Source: Microbacterium flavescens (lineage in GTDB: Bacteria; Actinomycetota; Actinomycetes; Actinomycetales; Microbacteriaceae). From it: 64,000 nucleotides of DNA. A model generated the notes under the pieces. It saw nothing but the letters and a program-made list of their open reading frames with translations, was not told the DNA's origin and did not search any database. Each line of letters opens with the position of its first letter. Positions within the stretch are counted from its first letter, which is position 1. This document shows positions 52,331 through 62,055 of this stretch, in pieces. Position numbers and translations under genes: made by a program. The stretch spans positions 186,001-250,000 of the forward strand of contig NZ_JAFIWA010000001.1 of assembly GCF_018588945.1 (NCBI RefSeq), read 5' to 3'.

Positions 52331-53212
52331 ATGACCACTCACACCCGCACCCTCGCCGTCGCCACCCTCGCCGCGACGCTTACCCTGACCGCCACCGCGT
52401 GCACCGCGTCCCCCGACAGCGATGCCTCACCCGCCCTCATTCCGCATGTCCACGATGTCGCGTTCGACCTGGACGGGGCGCTGCTGGTCGGCGCGCACAC
52501 CGGTGTCTATCTGGTCGACCTCACCACCGATGAGGTCTCCCTCGTCGGTAAGACCACATTCGATGCGATGGGACTCACCGTCCAGGGGGATACGATCCTC
52601 GCGTCCGGCCACCCGGACCCGGCCAACCAGGACCACACGTTCACAGCCCCCAACGTGGGCCTGGTCCGCTACAGCGAGGCCCGCTGGGAGCAGGTGTCGT
52701 TGGCGGGCGTCACCGACTTTCATATGCTCGCCGCCACCCCCGCCGCACCCGAGATCCTCCTCGGGCTCCCCTCGGACCGGGCCGTCCTGGCGGAGAGTAC
52801 CGATGCCGGGCAGACCTGGGCGGATCTTGTCCCGCTGACCGCCCGTGACATCAGCATCGACACCACCCAGGCCGACATCGTCACCGCCACCACCCCAGAC
52901 GGGCTGAAGGTCAGTCGCGACGGCGGCACCACCTTCTCGCCTGTGCCGAACGCGCCCGCGCTGCTGGTCATCACGGCCGATCCGACGGTGGAGGAAGGGA
53001 TCATCGGCGTCGATACCGACGGCACCATCTGGACCGGGGCGACAACGCCCGACGCGGTGTGGAGGACTGCCGGGCACGCCACCGGCACCGCGTCCGCGAT
53101 CGCCGTCAGCTGGGAGGGGATCGTCGCGATCGCCGACGAGGGCGGAGTCCGCACCACATCTGACGCAGGGAACACCTGGCGAGTCGTCATCAGAACCGAG
53201 CCCACCTCTTGA
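52331..53212 (+). CDS. F510_1955-like beta-propeller lipoprotein
   Basis: The 293-residue protein has a signal peptide and Cys near residue 23 (TATACTAS). A sialidase/BNR-like propeller with repeated Asp-box turns follows ([33 protein letters not shown]) and [11 protein letters not shown] at the start. It matches the F510_1955 glycosylhydrolase-like family, whose genes travel with copper ATPases. There are no clear catalytic residues. It probably acts at the outer membrane face in metal handling. Confidence 0.78.
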   Translation: MTTHTRTLAVATLAATLTLTATACTASPDSDASPALIPHVHDVAFDLDGALLVGAHTGVYLVDLTTDEVSLVGKTTFDAMGLTVQGDTILASGHPDPANQDHTFTAPNVGLVRYSEARWEQVSLAGVTDFHMLAATPAAPEILLGLPSDRAVLAESTDAGQTWADLVPLTARDISIDTTQADIVTATTPDGLKVSRDGGTTFSPVPNAPALLVITADPTVEEGIIGVDTDGTIWTGATTPDAVWRTAGHATGTASAIAVSWEGIVAIADEGGVRTTSDAGNTWRVVIRTEPTS

Positions 53213-53249
53213 GCACGCCGCATCGGCATCACGGAGCAGGAGAACAGAA

Positions 53250-55757
53250 ATGAACGGAACTACGCGCACAGTCGTCCTGGAAGTCGAGGGAGTCTCCTGG
53301 GCATCGTCGAAGTCGATCGTCGAATCGACGCTTCTCCGCCAGCCCGGGGTAACGGATGTCGAGGCGAACCCGGTTTCCCAGACCGCAAACGTCTCCTACG
53401 ACCCGCAGCTCACCTCACAAGCACAGCTGCGGCAGTGGATCATCGACTGCGGCTACCACTGCGCCGGGCAGTCCGTCCCCGAGCACATCTGCGATCCCTC
53501 TCATGACCCCGACCACGCACACGACGCAGGCGTGACGGTGGCGCCCACCCGACCTTCCGCAGATGCGCACCCGGGTCACGGCGCCGACGCGGGCACGCCG
53601 ATGCACGATCATGCGGTGGCCCCTGCTGAGCCTTCGGGGCACGATGCCCACAGCGGGCATGGGGAGGGGATGCCTGCTCGTACGAGCCAGGATGCGATGG
53701 GGCACGGCGGGAGCCATGCGGGGATGTCGATGGCGGCGATGATCCGCGATATGCGCAACCGGTTCATCGTTGCCGCTGTCCTGTCGGTGCCGATCATCCT
53801 GTGGTCCCCGATCGGTCGGGAAGTGTTCGGCTTCACCGTTCCGGCACCATTCGGGCTCCGCGATGACTGGTTCTCGCTGATCCTCTCCCTGCCGGTGATC
53901 TTCTATTCGGCTTGGATCTTCTTCGACGGCGCCTGGCGTGCCCTTCGGGCTCGCACAATGGACATGATGGTGCTGGTCGCCGTCGGGGTCGGCACCGGCT
54001 GGCTCTACAGCGTCGTGGTCACCCTCACCGGGGGCGGGGAAGTGTTCTACGAGGCTGCCACGGTGCTGGCCAGCTTCGTGCTGCTCGGCCACTGGGTGGA
54101 GATGCGCGCCCGCGGCGGCGCGAACGACGCCATCCGGACCCTCCTCGAGCTCGCCCCGCCCCGCGCGGTCGTCCTCCGAAACGGGGAAGAGCTCGAGGTG
54201 CCCACCTCCGATGTCATCCCCGGGGACCTCATGCTGGTCCGGCCCGGCGCGAAGATCCCCACAGACGGGACCGTGGAGGAGGGCGCGTCGGAGATCGACG
54301 AATCCATGGTCACCGGCGAAAGCCTCCCCGTCGTCAAGACCGCCGGGTCCACGGTCATCGGCGCCACCGTCAACACCACCGGCACGCTGCGGGTGCGGGC
54401 CACCAAGGTCGGTGCCGACACCGCGCTGGCCCAGATCGTCGCTCTCGTTCAGGAGGCGCAGAACTCCAAAGCCCCCGGGCAGCGGCTCGCGGACCGCGCA
54501 GCCTTCTGGCTGGTGCTGGTCGCCCTGATTGGCGGCACTGTCACTTTCCTGGTCTGGTGGCTGATCGGCGCCCCGGTGCCCACCGCGATCCTGTTCGCCA
54601 TCACCGTGGTAGTGATCACCTGCCCTGACGCGCTGGGCCTGGCCACACCGACTGCAATCATGGTCGGCACCGGCCTCGGCGCCAAACGCGGCGTGCTGTT
54701 TAAGAACGCCGGCGCGCTGGAGTCCGCCGCGCACATCGACACTGTGGTCCTGGACAAGACCGGCACCCTCACCAAGGGCGAACCCGAAGTGACCGACTAC
54801 ATCCCCATCGGGATGAACGACATCGAACTTCTCTCCCTTGCCGCCGCTGCCGAGCGCGAGTCCGAGCACCCCCTCGCCAAAGCCGTCGTCGCCTACGCCG
54901 ACGCCCGCAACATCCCCCGTCGCACAGCCAGCTCATTCCGCAACGTCACCGGCCTCGGTGCCGTTGCAACGGTCGATGGCCGCCGCGTGGTGATGGGCAA
55001 CGCCCGACTGATGGCCGACGAAGGAATCGACATCAGCTCCATCGCCGCCGCCCAGAACGAACTAGCCGCCACCGGACGCACCGCCATCGCATTCGCCGTC
55101 GACGGCAAAGCCGCCGGCGTAATCGCCCTCGCCGACGCGCCACGCGAGACCGCCGCCGCAGCGATGACCGCACTGCACGAATCCGGCATCGAGGTGGTGA
55201 TGCTCACCGGCGACAACGAACCCACGGCCAAACGCATTGCCGCGCTGCTGGGCATCGACACCGTCATCGCCGAAGTGCTCCCCGAGGACAAGTCCGCCAA
55301 GATCGCCGAACTGCAACGCTCAGGCAAGAAGGTCGCCATGGTGGGCGACGGCGTCAACGACGCCCCCGCACTCGCACAAGCCGACCTCGGCATCGCGATC
55401 GGAGCCGGCACCGACGTCGCCATCGAAACCGCCGACGTCGTACTGATGCGCTCCGACCCGCTCGACGTGGCAACCGCGCTACGCATCGGCAAAGGCACCG
55501 TCCGCAAAATGCGCCAGAATCTCGGATGGGCCATCGGCTACAACGCCGTCGCACTACCCATCGCCGCAGGCGTGTTCTACCCGTCGCTGGGCATCATGCT
55601 CACCCCCGAGATCGCCGCAATCACCATGTCCGGCTCGAGCGTCATCGTCGCCGTCAACGCGCTCATGCTGAAGCGGCTCCGGCTGCCTGCTCCGGCCTCA
55701 CCTGCGGCAGCGGCCTCCCCGTCCGTGACTCCCGTTCCCAGCGCCGGTCGATCGTGA
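53250..55757 (+). CDS. P1B ATPase with CPD motif, His-rich linker and degenerate HMA domain
   Basis: The 835-residue pump has an N-terminal HMA-like fold that has lost CxxC (GVSWASS in its place). A His-rich linker (about 75-165) with Met-rich [11 protein letters not shown] follows. The ATPase core has TGES, CPD (Cys458-Pro-Asp460), DKTGT (Asp502) and [13 protein letters not shown] replaces the CPC or CPH of known copper pumps. The His-rich front and copper neighbours suggest copper, perhaps Cu(II), but the metal is open. It is preceded by AGGAG before ATG 53250. Confidence 0.87.
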   Translation: MNGTTRTVVLEVEGVSWASSKSIVESTLLRQPGVTDVEANPVSQTANVSYDPQLTSQAQLRQWIIDCGYHCAGQSVPEHICDPSHDPDHAHDAGVTVAPTRPSADAHPGHGADAGTPMHDHAVAPAEPSGHDAHSGHGEGMPARTSQDAMGHGGSHAGMSMAAMIRDMRNRFIVAAVLSVPIILWSPIGREVFGFTVPAPFGLRDDWFSLILSLPVIFYSAWIFFDGAWRALRARTMDMMVLVAVGVGTGWLYSVVVTLTGGGEVFYEAATVLASFVLLGHWVEMRARGGANDAIRTLLELAPPRAVVLRNGEELEVPTSDVIPGDLMLVRPGAKIPTDGTVEEGASEIDESMVTGESLPVVKTAGSTVIGATVNTTGTLRVRATKVGADTALAQIVALVQEAQNSKAPGQRLADRAAFWLVLVALIGGTVTFLVWWLIGAPVPTAILFAITVVVITCPDALGLATPTAIMVGTGLGAKRGVLFKNAGALESAAHIDTVVLDKTGTLTKGEPEVTDYIPIGMNDIELLSLAAAAERESEHPLAKAVVAYADARNIPRRTASSFRNVTGLGAVATVDGRRVVMGNARLMADEGIDISSIAAAQNELAATGRTAIAFAVDGKAAGVIALADAPRETAAAAMTALHESGIEVVMLTGDNEPTAKRIAALLGIDTVIAEVLPEDKSAKIAELQRSGKKVAMVGDGVNDAPALAQADLGIAIGAGTDVAIETADVVLMRSDPLDVATALRIGKGTVRKMRQNLGWAIGYNAVALPIAAGVFYPSLGIMLTPEIAAITMSGSSVIVAVNALMLKRLRLPAPASPAAAASPSVTPVPSAGRS

Positions 55758-55858
55758 GGCCCAGCCCGTAGCCCCAGGCGGCGCCAACGCGGCTGCGGGC
55801 CTCGAGTGTCATCTGGCAGTCGAGATCGAAACCAGCAAGCACACCAGGAGAAAGCTCC

Positions 55859-56056
55859 ATGTCACACCAAAACGAGAACACCACCGAGAACGTAACGCTT
55901 GTCACCGACCCGGTCTGCGGGATGCAGATCGATCCGCAAACAGCGGTCACCACCCGCGAGCACGATGGAGCCACGTTCTATTTCTGCTCACACGGCTGTG
56001 CCGCCGCATTCGACGCGGATCCCCACCGCTACGGCCACCCGCACCCCGCACACTGA
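55859..56056 (+). CDS. YHS domain metal-binding protein
   Basis: The 65-residue protein has the YHS signature TDPVCGMQID and YFCSHGCAAAFDADPHRY: Cys residues that bind a metal ion, with a His-rich end. YHS domains are often fused to or encoded with copper ATPases and are thought to pass or sense metal. It follows the CPD pump by 101 bp and closes the copper set. Confidence 0.88.
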   Translation: MSHQNENTTENVTLVTDPVCGMQIDPQTAVTTREHDGATFYFCSHGCAAAFDADPHRYGHPHPAH

Positions 56057-56129
56057 TCCTCATGCCGCCAGCACGTGAACGCCCCCGGGCGATCACCGCG
56101 TCCGCGCCGACGCAAACCGACTGAAGGTC

Positions 56130-57191
56130 CTAATCCCTGCCGGGAGGGTAGGAGGGCCTGCTGTGGTTTTGGGTGCTCACGAGAAACTCGTCCATGTTCG
56201 GGAGGTGGGCGCGGACGCTTTGGGCCGCTTGGGTGCCGATCATCTCCACCTGCTCCCGTGACGCCTGCGAGTTCACGGTGAGGATCGCGTCGCCCTCGAG
56301 GCGGTGCCCGTTCCAGCGCAGCCGGATGCGGTCGACGCGATCGATGCCATCGACGTGGTCCAGGGCGTGCGTGATTTTGTCGACGAGTTCGGGTTCCACA
56401 CCGTCCAGGAGGCGGCGGCCGACGCTGCGGACGGTGCCGATCAGGAGCACGATGATCGCTGCGGAGATGATCAGGCCGACGATCGGATCAGCCAGGGGGA
56501 AGCCCATCAGCACCCCGACCCCGCCGACGACGACGGCGAGTGAGGTGAATCCGTCGGTGCGGGCATGGATACCGTCCGCGACCAAAGCGGCCGACCCGAT
56601 CCGTTGGCCGACGCGGATCCGGTAGATCGCGACGATCTCGTTGCCGAGGAACCCGACGATGCCCGCGGCGATCACCCAAATAACGTTATCGAGGGGCTGC
56701 GGGTGCAGGATCCGGTCGATGGACTGCCAGGCCGCGACGATCGCCGAGAGCGCGACGACGAAAACGATGAACAAGCCGGCGATGTCCTCGGCACGGCCCA
56801 GCCCGTAGGTGTATCTCCGTGACGCCGCCCGGCGGCCGAGCACGAACGCCACCCACAATGGGACGGCGGTCAGTGCGTCGGAGAAGTTGTGGATCGTGTC
56901 TGCCAGGAGTGCCACGGAACCGCTGAAGAAGACCACGACTGCCTGAAGGACGGTGGTGGCGAGCAGGATGAGAAGACTGATCTTGAGCGCGCGGATGCCC
57001 GACTTATTCGCCTCCAACGCATCATCGATCGAGTCCGCCGCGTCGTGGGAGTGCGGAACGAACAGTCCATACAGGAAGCCTTTGAACCCCGTTGGGTGCC
57101 TGTGCGCGCCGTGCCCGTGGTCGTCCCCATGGTGCGGGTGCCCGCCGGGCCCGTGCCCGTGCTCATGGGGGTGCTCGTGGTCGGTGGTCAT
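56130..57191 (-). CDS. Cation diffusion facilitator (CDF) metal exporter
   Basis: The 353-residue protein has a His/Asp-rich cytosolic N-terminus (about 1-40), six membrane helices with HNFSDALTAVPLW (metal-site HxxxD) and DGIHARTDGFTSLAVV, and a C-terminal cytosolic regulatory domain. It exchanges protons for divalent metal. The coupled KmtR-like regulator (overlap 57188-57191) points to Ni(II) or Co(II), as for the mycobacterial KmtR-controlled CDF. Zinc is the alternative. Confidence 0.9.
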   Translation of the reverse strand: MTTDHEHPHEHGHGPGGHPHHGDDHGHGAHRHPTGFKGFLYGLFVPHSHDAADSIDDALEANKSGIRALKISLLILLATTVLQAVVVFFSGSVALLADTIHNFSDALTAVPLWVAFVLGRRAASRRYTYGLGRAEDIAGLFIVFVVALSAIVAAWQSIDRILHPQPLDNVIWVIAAGIVGFLGNEIVAIYRIRVGQRIGSAALVADGIHARTDGFTSLAVVVGGVGVLMGFPLADPIVGLIISAAIIVLLIGTVRSVGRRLLDGVEPELVDKITHALDHVDGIDRVDRIRLRWNGHRLEGDAILTVNSQASREQVEMIGTQAAQSVRAHLPNMDEFLVSTQNHSRPSYPPGRD

Positions 57192-57553
57192 TCGCGCACT
57201 CGATCCGCATGATGGTGTCGGGGAGTGCCACCCAGAGAGTGCTCGGCTTGGAAGATGGCGTCTGCCACGAGCCGGGATGCGTGCTCGTTCTCAAGCCGAT
57301 AGAACACCTTCTGCCCATCCTGACGAGTCGAGACGATGCGGGCCAGACGGAGCTTGGCGAGGTGTTGCGACACCGCCGCGGGCGATTTCTCGACAACCTC
57401 GGCGAGACTGTTCACGGACAGCTCGTCGCTTTCCTGGAGAGCGAGAACGATCCGCACCCGCGTCGCGTCTGCGAGCATCCCGAACACCTCGACGGCCAGC
57501 TCCACGTAAGAGCTATCCGGTCGGTACCCGCAATTCTGCTTATCTACGCTCAT
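57188..57553 (-). CDS. KmtR-like ArsR-family Ni/Co repressor
   Basis: The 121-residue winged-HTH protein (LAEVVEKSPAAVSQHLAKLR recognition region) ends in the His-rich pattern FQAEHSLGG and RHHHAD. This closely follows M. tuberculosis KmtR, whose C-terminal Glu and His residues bind Ni(II)/Co(II). It is translationally coupled to the CDF gene, giving a sensor-exporter unit. A -10-like TAGTAT six bases before the ATG suggests a leaderless transcript. Confidence 0.87.
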   Translation of the reverse strand: MSVDKQNCGYRPDSSYVELAVEVFGMLADATRVRIVLALQESDELSVNSLAEVVEKSPAAVSQHLAKLRLARIVSTRQDGQKVFYRLENEHASRLVADAIFQAEHSLGGTPRHHHADRVRE

Positions 57554-57562
57554 ACGCAGATA
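57541..57562. promoter_or_regulatory. Palindromic operator spanning the kmtR-like start codon
   Basis: TATCTACG and CGCAGATA arms (57541-57548 and 57555-57562) form a near-perfect inverted repeat with the ATG (complement 57551-57553) near its centre. The site overlaps the start of a leaderless message, so binding would block initiation directly. Confidence 0.55.
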
Positions 57563-57947
57563 CTACCTGGGCCGGGGAGAGAGTTCCCTGATCGCTCGCG
57601 CTGTGGAGGCCGCCAGCTGTCTCGAATCCCTTGCCTTATGACGCGTCTCGACCCGAGCAGTACCGATGAGTCTGGTGGTGCGCGATCCTGACCCGTCATG
57701 GCTTCTCGTAACTACGTGTTGAAACCGACGACTCGCGTTGCAGCTTTCAAGTTGGTTATTAGACAGGTGGGACGCGTGGGCGAACCAGCGCCATGCGCGC
57801 CACCCTGCGTTCCCTCGGAGGCTCCCTCTTTCTCCGTGGTCGGTGGCGCGAGCTCTTATGCTGCTCGTCCGCCTCGGTGCTCCATTGGTCGGCGAGTGCA
57901 GGCGCGGCGGCCATGGTCCGGGACGGCCGGCCGTCCGCCGGATTCTT
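57563..57947. other. Intergenic stretch between the metal island and the transfer genes
   Basis: The 385 bp hold no ORF with family character on either strand. The long minus-strand frame is compositionally a shadow. It should contain the rest of the kmtR-like promoter and the end of the transfer operon. Confidence 0.45.
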
Positions 57948-58526
57948 TCACCCTCCGCCGTCAGGCATCGCCGCATAGAACGCCTGCTCCGCCGCGCGTC
58001 GCGTTTCCACTTCGCCAACCACGAAGGCGATGAAGTCTTCGTCGCGATTCTTGATGACGACGTCCTCGACGGTCTCGGCTGGAGATTCTCCCGGCCAAGA
58101 GGCTTGCCGGGTAGCGCGATCGCGGTCGAGGCGTGTTCCGCAGTTGGTGACCCAGTCGTGGAGTCGTTCGCGGGCGTCAGCGAAGTCGCGGAGCCATCCA
58201 ATCGGGGCGGATCCGTGCTGGTCGGGGTCGTAGGCGCAGAGCCAGTGCAGGTGCAGCGCGGATAGTTCCCAGACGAGCTCAGGGTGGCGGTGCCAGAGGG
58301 GTGGGATGACGGATGCCGGGAGGCCATATGTGCGACGCAGCCAGTTCACCCATCGATTGAGTGCGATCCACGCCGTCTCTGCTTCCTCGGCGTTCAGCAG
58401 GTTCCAGTTGACCGGGTGGGGCGGGTCGGCCGTCGTCGGTCCGTCGTCCTCATCCGCGTCCGTGGAGCCGAAGCGCGCCGGAGGCTCCTCCCGACTGGGA
58501 CCAGCTGGGTGAGGCGACATCGTCAT
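57948..58526 (-). CDS. DUF4913 family ICE protein
   Basis: The 192-residue protein has an acidic disordered N-terminus (about 1-35). A DUF4913-like helical domain contains WVNWLRRTYGLPASVIPP, WHRHPELVWELSALHLHWL and DWVTNCGTRLD. Such proteins are encoded within actinobacterial conjugative elements and have no known function. It starts 3 bp after the SSB stop, so the two genes share an operon. Confidence 0.75.
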   Translation of the reverse strand: MTMSPHPAGPSREEPPARFGSTDADEDDGPTTADPPHPVNWNLLNAEEAETAWIALNRWVNWLRRTYGLPASVIPPLWHRHPELVWELSALHLHWLCAYDPDQHGSAPIGWLRDFADARERLHDWVTNCGTRLDRDRATRQASWPGESPAETVEDVVIKNRDEDFIAFVVGEVETRRAAEQAFYAAMPDGGG

Positions 58527-58528
58527 CC

Positions 58529-58981
58529 TCAGAATCCGAGGGCGCGGACGACGCGGCTTTGCCGCACGGGTTCGTTGGCGGGTGCGCCGTGATCGATCGA
58601 CTCTCGCGCGGGGGCTCCCGCCCGTCGGCCGCGGTCGACGTCGTAGTTGGTGCGAGCGAGGTCGTGGCCGAGCTTCTTTGCGACGAATTCTTCGGCCTCG
58701 ACGACTTGACCGTCGCGTTCGACCGGGAATGTCCGGGTGTAGCCCTCGGCTATGAAGCTGTCGCCCTTCGCGAATCTGGCGAGTGCGCGTTCCGCGGTGG
58801 CGCGGTAGGCGACCATGTCGTGGAAGCTCGGCTCGAGTTCCGTGAACGATCCGTCATCGTTGCGGCGGAAATGGGGCTGCCCGATCCGCACGTACAGACG
58901 CGCGTCGCCGTTCTCGGTGGTGGTCCGCTGCGGATCGGTGGCGATGAAGCCCGAGATGGACTGCTGAGTGTGAAGAGCCAT
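58529..58981 (-). CDS. Single-stranded DNA-binding protein, ICE-borne
   Basis: The 150-residue protein begins MALHTQQSISGFIATDP, with an OB-fold (RLYVRIGQPHFRR, then KGDSFIAEGYTRTFP). A basic/polar tail lacks the acidic Ser-Asp-Phe tip of chromosomal SSB. It probably coats the transferred strand during conjugation. It lies upstream of DUF4913 and downstream of the coupling-protein gene on the same strand. Confidence 0.87.
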   Translation of the reverse strand: MALHTQQSISGFIATDPQRTTTENGDARLYVRIGQPHFRRNDDGSFTELEPSFHDMVAYRATAERALARFAKGDSFIAEGYTRTFPVERDGQVVEAEEFVAKKLGHDLARTNYDVDRGRRAGAPARESIDHGAPANEPVRQSRVVRALGF

Positions 58982-59168
58982 GGGACTGACCTCTCGCGTT
59001 AGCTCAAGCGGGGGATCCGCTTCATGGAAGAGGTGAGCCAGGCATCCCCGAACACTGGAATCGGGCGTCGCCCGGCTCCGGCTGTTCCGCGGTCACGGGT
59101 GGGCGCGATGAACAACACCGATCCTGAAGTTGAGCGGAGACATCACCAGACACACCCCTCAACGCCGT

Positions 59169-60986
59169 CTACTCCACTTCCTCGGCATCGACGTCAGATA
59201 CGTCGATGATTTGGGCTGACGGCTCCTGCAGTTTCGCCTCGAGCAAGGCGCGGTCAGCCAGCAGTGTCTTCGCGTCGGGTCGCGAGGTCCAAGTTCGAAG
59301 CCGGGTCACGATGGGTGGTGCAGCGCGGAGCATCACGAGGCCGGTACCGAAAGGCAGAGTTCTGATGACGTCCGGGGGCATGATGGCGACGCGTCGAATC
59401 GAGCGCTGCGAGGAACGGGAGCCGCGGTCACCAACCGTCGTGGAGTCGGTGGTCTCGTCTCGGTCGCCGATGAGGGTTGCGACGTCTTGGAGATCGCGGG
59501 AGTTGGACGCGCCGCCGAGGATGATCTTGACGATCGAGGCATCCCAGATCGCGCCGGCCGCGTTGTCACTCCATTTCGAGCGGGCCTGGGTGAGAGACTG
59601 CAGGACCGGCATGGTCGTGATCCCGGTGCCGCCGCCCTCCGCCATCAGCGTGGGGAGTGAGGGCAGGGGCGCGAGGTTTCCGATCTCGTCGAGCGCGAGC
59701 AGGAGTGGGGGGTCGAGGCGAGCGCCGGGATTGTGCGCAGCGATCCGACGGGCCGACTCCACGACATCTTCCACGAAGGCCGCAACGAGTGCGGCGGAAT
59801 TGTTCGCGCCGGCGCCCGTTGCCAGCAGGTAGAGGGTTCCGTTGCTGCGGAGGAAGGTCTCCGGGTCGAAGGATTCGCCATCGGCGGGGGAAACAGCGGC
59901 GAGGACCCGCGGGTCGGCCAAGGCTCCCAGCGCCAGAGAAACTCCCTGCCAGATGGAATCGCGGGTGCGGGGATCCGACTCCAGCATGGCCTGCAGCGAG
60001 TCGGACCAGCCGGTCGCCGCCCGGGGCTCGTTCACGAGGATCGCCACGGCTTCCGCTGCGACGGCGGGGTCGAGCGTCCAGCGGAAGAGTTCGCTGGGCT
60101 GACGGTCGGCGAGGGCGGCCGCGTGCAGGAGCGATTGCAACGCGGTGCGGGTCTTCGCTTCCCAGAATCCGCCCGACTCCACACCGCCGGCCGCCAACCC
60201 GGTACCTGACGCGAGGCCGGCCGCACGGATCATCGCGGTCAAGGGGTTCTCGCAGCCGCGGATCGGTGACCAGCGCAGGCCGGCCGGCACTCCATCGGCG
60301 AGCTGCTGTGGGTCGAAGACGGCGATGGGGCCGATCCGCGCGCGAGCCTGCAGCGTTGCGGTGAGGTTGTCGGGGCGGGTGGATGTCGTCACCACCGCTC
60401 CCGGAGCGTCGAGGATCGCGTTGATCACGATGTGCGCGCCCTTGCCCGACCGTGGTGGGCCGATGACGAGGATCGAGTCCTCGACACTCGCCCAGACCGC
60501 GGAGGAGCGGGAGTGTCCGATCAGGTAGCCGACGTCCGTGGGCTTCGCGTTTGTCAGCGATGGTCGCAAGTGCGCTGCGCGTTTCATCAGCGCGGACTTG
60601 GAGGCCGCTTTCGCGACGTCCTGACTTCCCGCGATTCCAGGGATCCGGTACGGGTCGGCGGTCGACCGTCGATGGGTCCTACGCAGGAGTCGCCAGCCGA
60701 GCACGATCCCGCTTCCGGCCACGAGGATCAGCATCGCCACGCAGCCCCAGTACGCCACGGGATTGAGTCCCGGGGCGTGCAGCGCAGCCGCGGGATCGGA
60801 CGCGTCGAGAACCACAGCGAGGCCGGCATCGATGCCCGCGACGGGTTGGGGGATGCCGGTCATCCACGCCGCCAAACCACCTGCGACGCGGAGCATCACC
60901 GCAAGGCCGGCGCCCGCGAGGAGGAGCCCCAGACCGAGGTTTGTCAGCTCGTCGCCGTGCGAGGTGATCGGCTTCGAAGTGCTCAT
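59169..60986 (-). CDS. VirD4/TraG-type coupling ATPase
   Basis: The 605-residue protein has two N-terminal membrane helices (about 17-35 and 78-98), Walker A GPPRSGKG (176-183) and Walker B LLLALDEIGNLAPLP. The C-terminal region resembles the TraM-recognition domain, with TTMPVLQSLTQARSKW. It is the inner-membrane ATPase that brings the relaxosome to the transfer channel in conjugation. The gene precedes SSB in the same direction, 187 bp apart. Confidence 0.9.
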   Translation of the reverse strand: MSTSKPITSHGDELTNLGLGLLLAGAGLAVMLRVAGGLAAWMTGIPQPVAGIDAGLAVVLDASDPAAALHAPGLNPVAYWGCVAMLILVAGSGIVLGWRLLRRTHRRSTADPYRIPGIAGSQDVAKAASKSALMKRAAHLRPSLTNAKPTDVGYLIGHSRSSAVWASVEDSILVIGPPRSGKGAHIVINAILDAPGAVVTTSTRPDNLTATLQARARIGPIAVFDPQQLADGVPAGLRWSPIRGCENPLTAMIRAAGLASGTGLAAGGVESGGFWEAKTRTALQSLLHAAALADRQPSELFRWTLDPAVAAEAVAILVNEPRAATGWSDSLQAMLESDPRTRDSIWQGVSLALGALADPRVLAAVSPADGESFDPETFLRSNGTLYLLATGAGANNSAALVAAFVEDVVESARRIAAHNPGARLDPPLLLALDEIGNLAPLPSLPTLMAEGGGTGITTMPVLQSLTQARSKWSDNAAGAIWDASIVKIILGGASNSRDLQDVATLIGDRDETTDSTTVGDRGSRSSQRSIRRVAIMPPDVIRTLPFGTGLVMLRAAPPIVTRLRTWTSRPDAKTLLADRALLEAKLQEPSAQIIDVSDVDAEEVE

Positions 60987-61011
60987 CTCGTCACCGAACG
61001 CGAGTGCTCCA

Positions 61012-62010
61012 TCAGAGGCTGATGTCGGGTTCGAGGCGGCGCGGGCGACCCGGAGATGAGGAGAAGTCGACGAAACGATCCGGGCTCGTCGTGTTCGTGG
61101 AGTCGAGAAGGTCGGTCGCGTCTCGCGCGTCGGTGACGATGGTCGCGATCCCTTCCTGCAGGAGCCGGTGGCAACCGGCGCTCGCAGCGCTCGTCACGGG
61201 TCCGGGTACGGCGCCGATCGGTCTTCCCAGCGAGTGTGCTTGCCCTGCCACGTTGAGCGAGCCGGATCTATACCCGGCTTCGACCACTACGGTGGCGCCG
61301 GCGAGGGCGGCGAGAAGTCGGTTGCGCTGCAGAAATCTCCAGCGGGTGGGTGCAGATCCCGGGGGCAGCTCGCTGACGAGCAGACCGCCGGACTCCTTGA
61401 TTCGGTCGAACAGGGGCTGGTTGCCGACCGGGTACAGCCGGTCGAGACCCGTCGCGAGTACCGCGACGGTGGCACCTGGATGCGCTGCCATCGCCGCCTG
61501 GTGGGCGGCCCCATCTATGCCGTAGGCGCCACCCGAGATGATGATCCGCCCCTGGGAGGCGAGGTCAGCGGCGAGTTCAGTGGCAACGTGCTCTCCGTAG
61601 CTGGTGGCGGCGCGCGCTCCGATGAGTGCGATCCGGTTGGCGGTCGCGCCTTCGAGCCTGCTCGGCCGGCCGCTCAGCCAGAGCGCGATCGGTGAATGAG
61701 TGCCGAGCTGCTGCAGTTCCGCGGGCCAGTTCAGATCTTCGACGGTCAGGACGGTGAGGTCGCGACGATTCATGTCCTCCCGGATGCGGTCCCCGTGCCC
61801 GGGGTCGAGGCGGGGTGCGAGCCGGCGCCGCCATAGACCGGCTTCCGCGGGGTCGATCGCCCCCGGCAGCGGCCCGCTGGCGCTCACGAGCGCGAGGGTT
61901 TCGACGGCCCCCACTCTGGCGATGAGAGCGCCGGTCACGGCGTCGCCGGGTTCGGAAGCCGCGGCCAGGGTGATGCGGGCGAGTCGGTCTTCGGAGAACG
62001 AGTCGGCCAT
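61012..62010 (-). CDS. DprA/Smf-like DNA-processing protein, ICE-borne
   Basis: The protein is 332 residues from the ATG complement at 62008-62010, with AAAGGAGG upstream. The Rossmann core of DprA is clear (IALIGARAATSYGEHVA, SGGAYGIDGAAH, TVAVLATGLDRLYPVGN, FLQRNRLLAALA and VVEAGYRSGSLNVAGQA). DprA loads RecA on incoming single-stranded DNA during transformation. An element-borne copy between the coupling ATPase and the VirB4-like gene suggests handling of transferred DNA in the recipient. Confidence 0.92.
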   Translation of the reverse strand: MADSFSEDRLARITLAAASEPGDAVTGALIARVGAVETLALVSASGPLPGAIDPAEAGLWRRRLAPRLDPGHGDRIREDMNRRDLTVLTVEDLNWPAELQQLGTHSPIALWLSGRPSRLEGATANRIALIGARAATSYGEHVATELAADLASQGRIIISGGAYGIDGAAHQAAMAAHPGATVAVLATGLDRLYPVGNQPLFDRIKESGGLLVSELPPGSAPTRWRFLQRNRLLAALAGATVVVEAGYRSGSLNVAGQAHSLGRPIGAVPGPVTSAASAGCHRLLQEGIATIVTDARDATDLLDSTNTTSPDRFVDFSSSPGRPRRLEPDISL

Positions 62011-62055
62011 GATGCCTCCTTTTGTGTTGAACAGGTGCGTGGGTCGCACCCGCGG

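Noticed and set aside
57563..58327. 254-residue minus-strand frame overlapping DUF4913
   Set aside because: Its composition is that of a shadow (Ser/Arg/Thr-rich) and it competes with the DUF4913 gene, which has a recognised domain and operon spacing.
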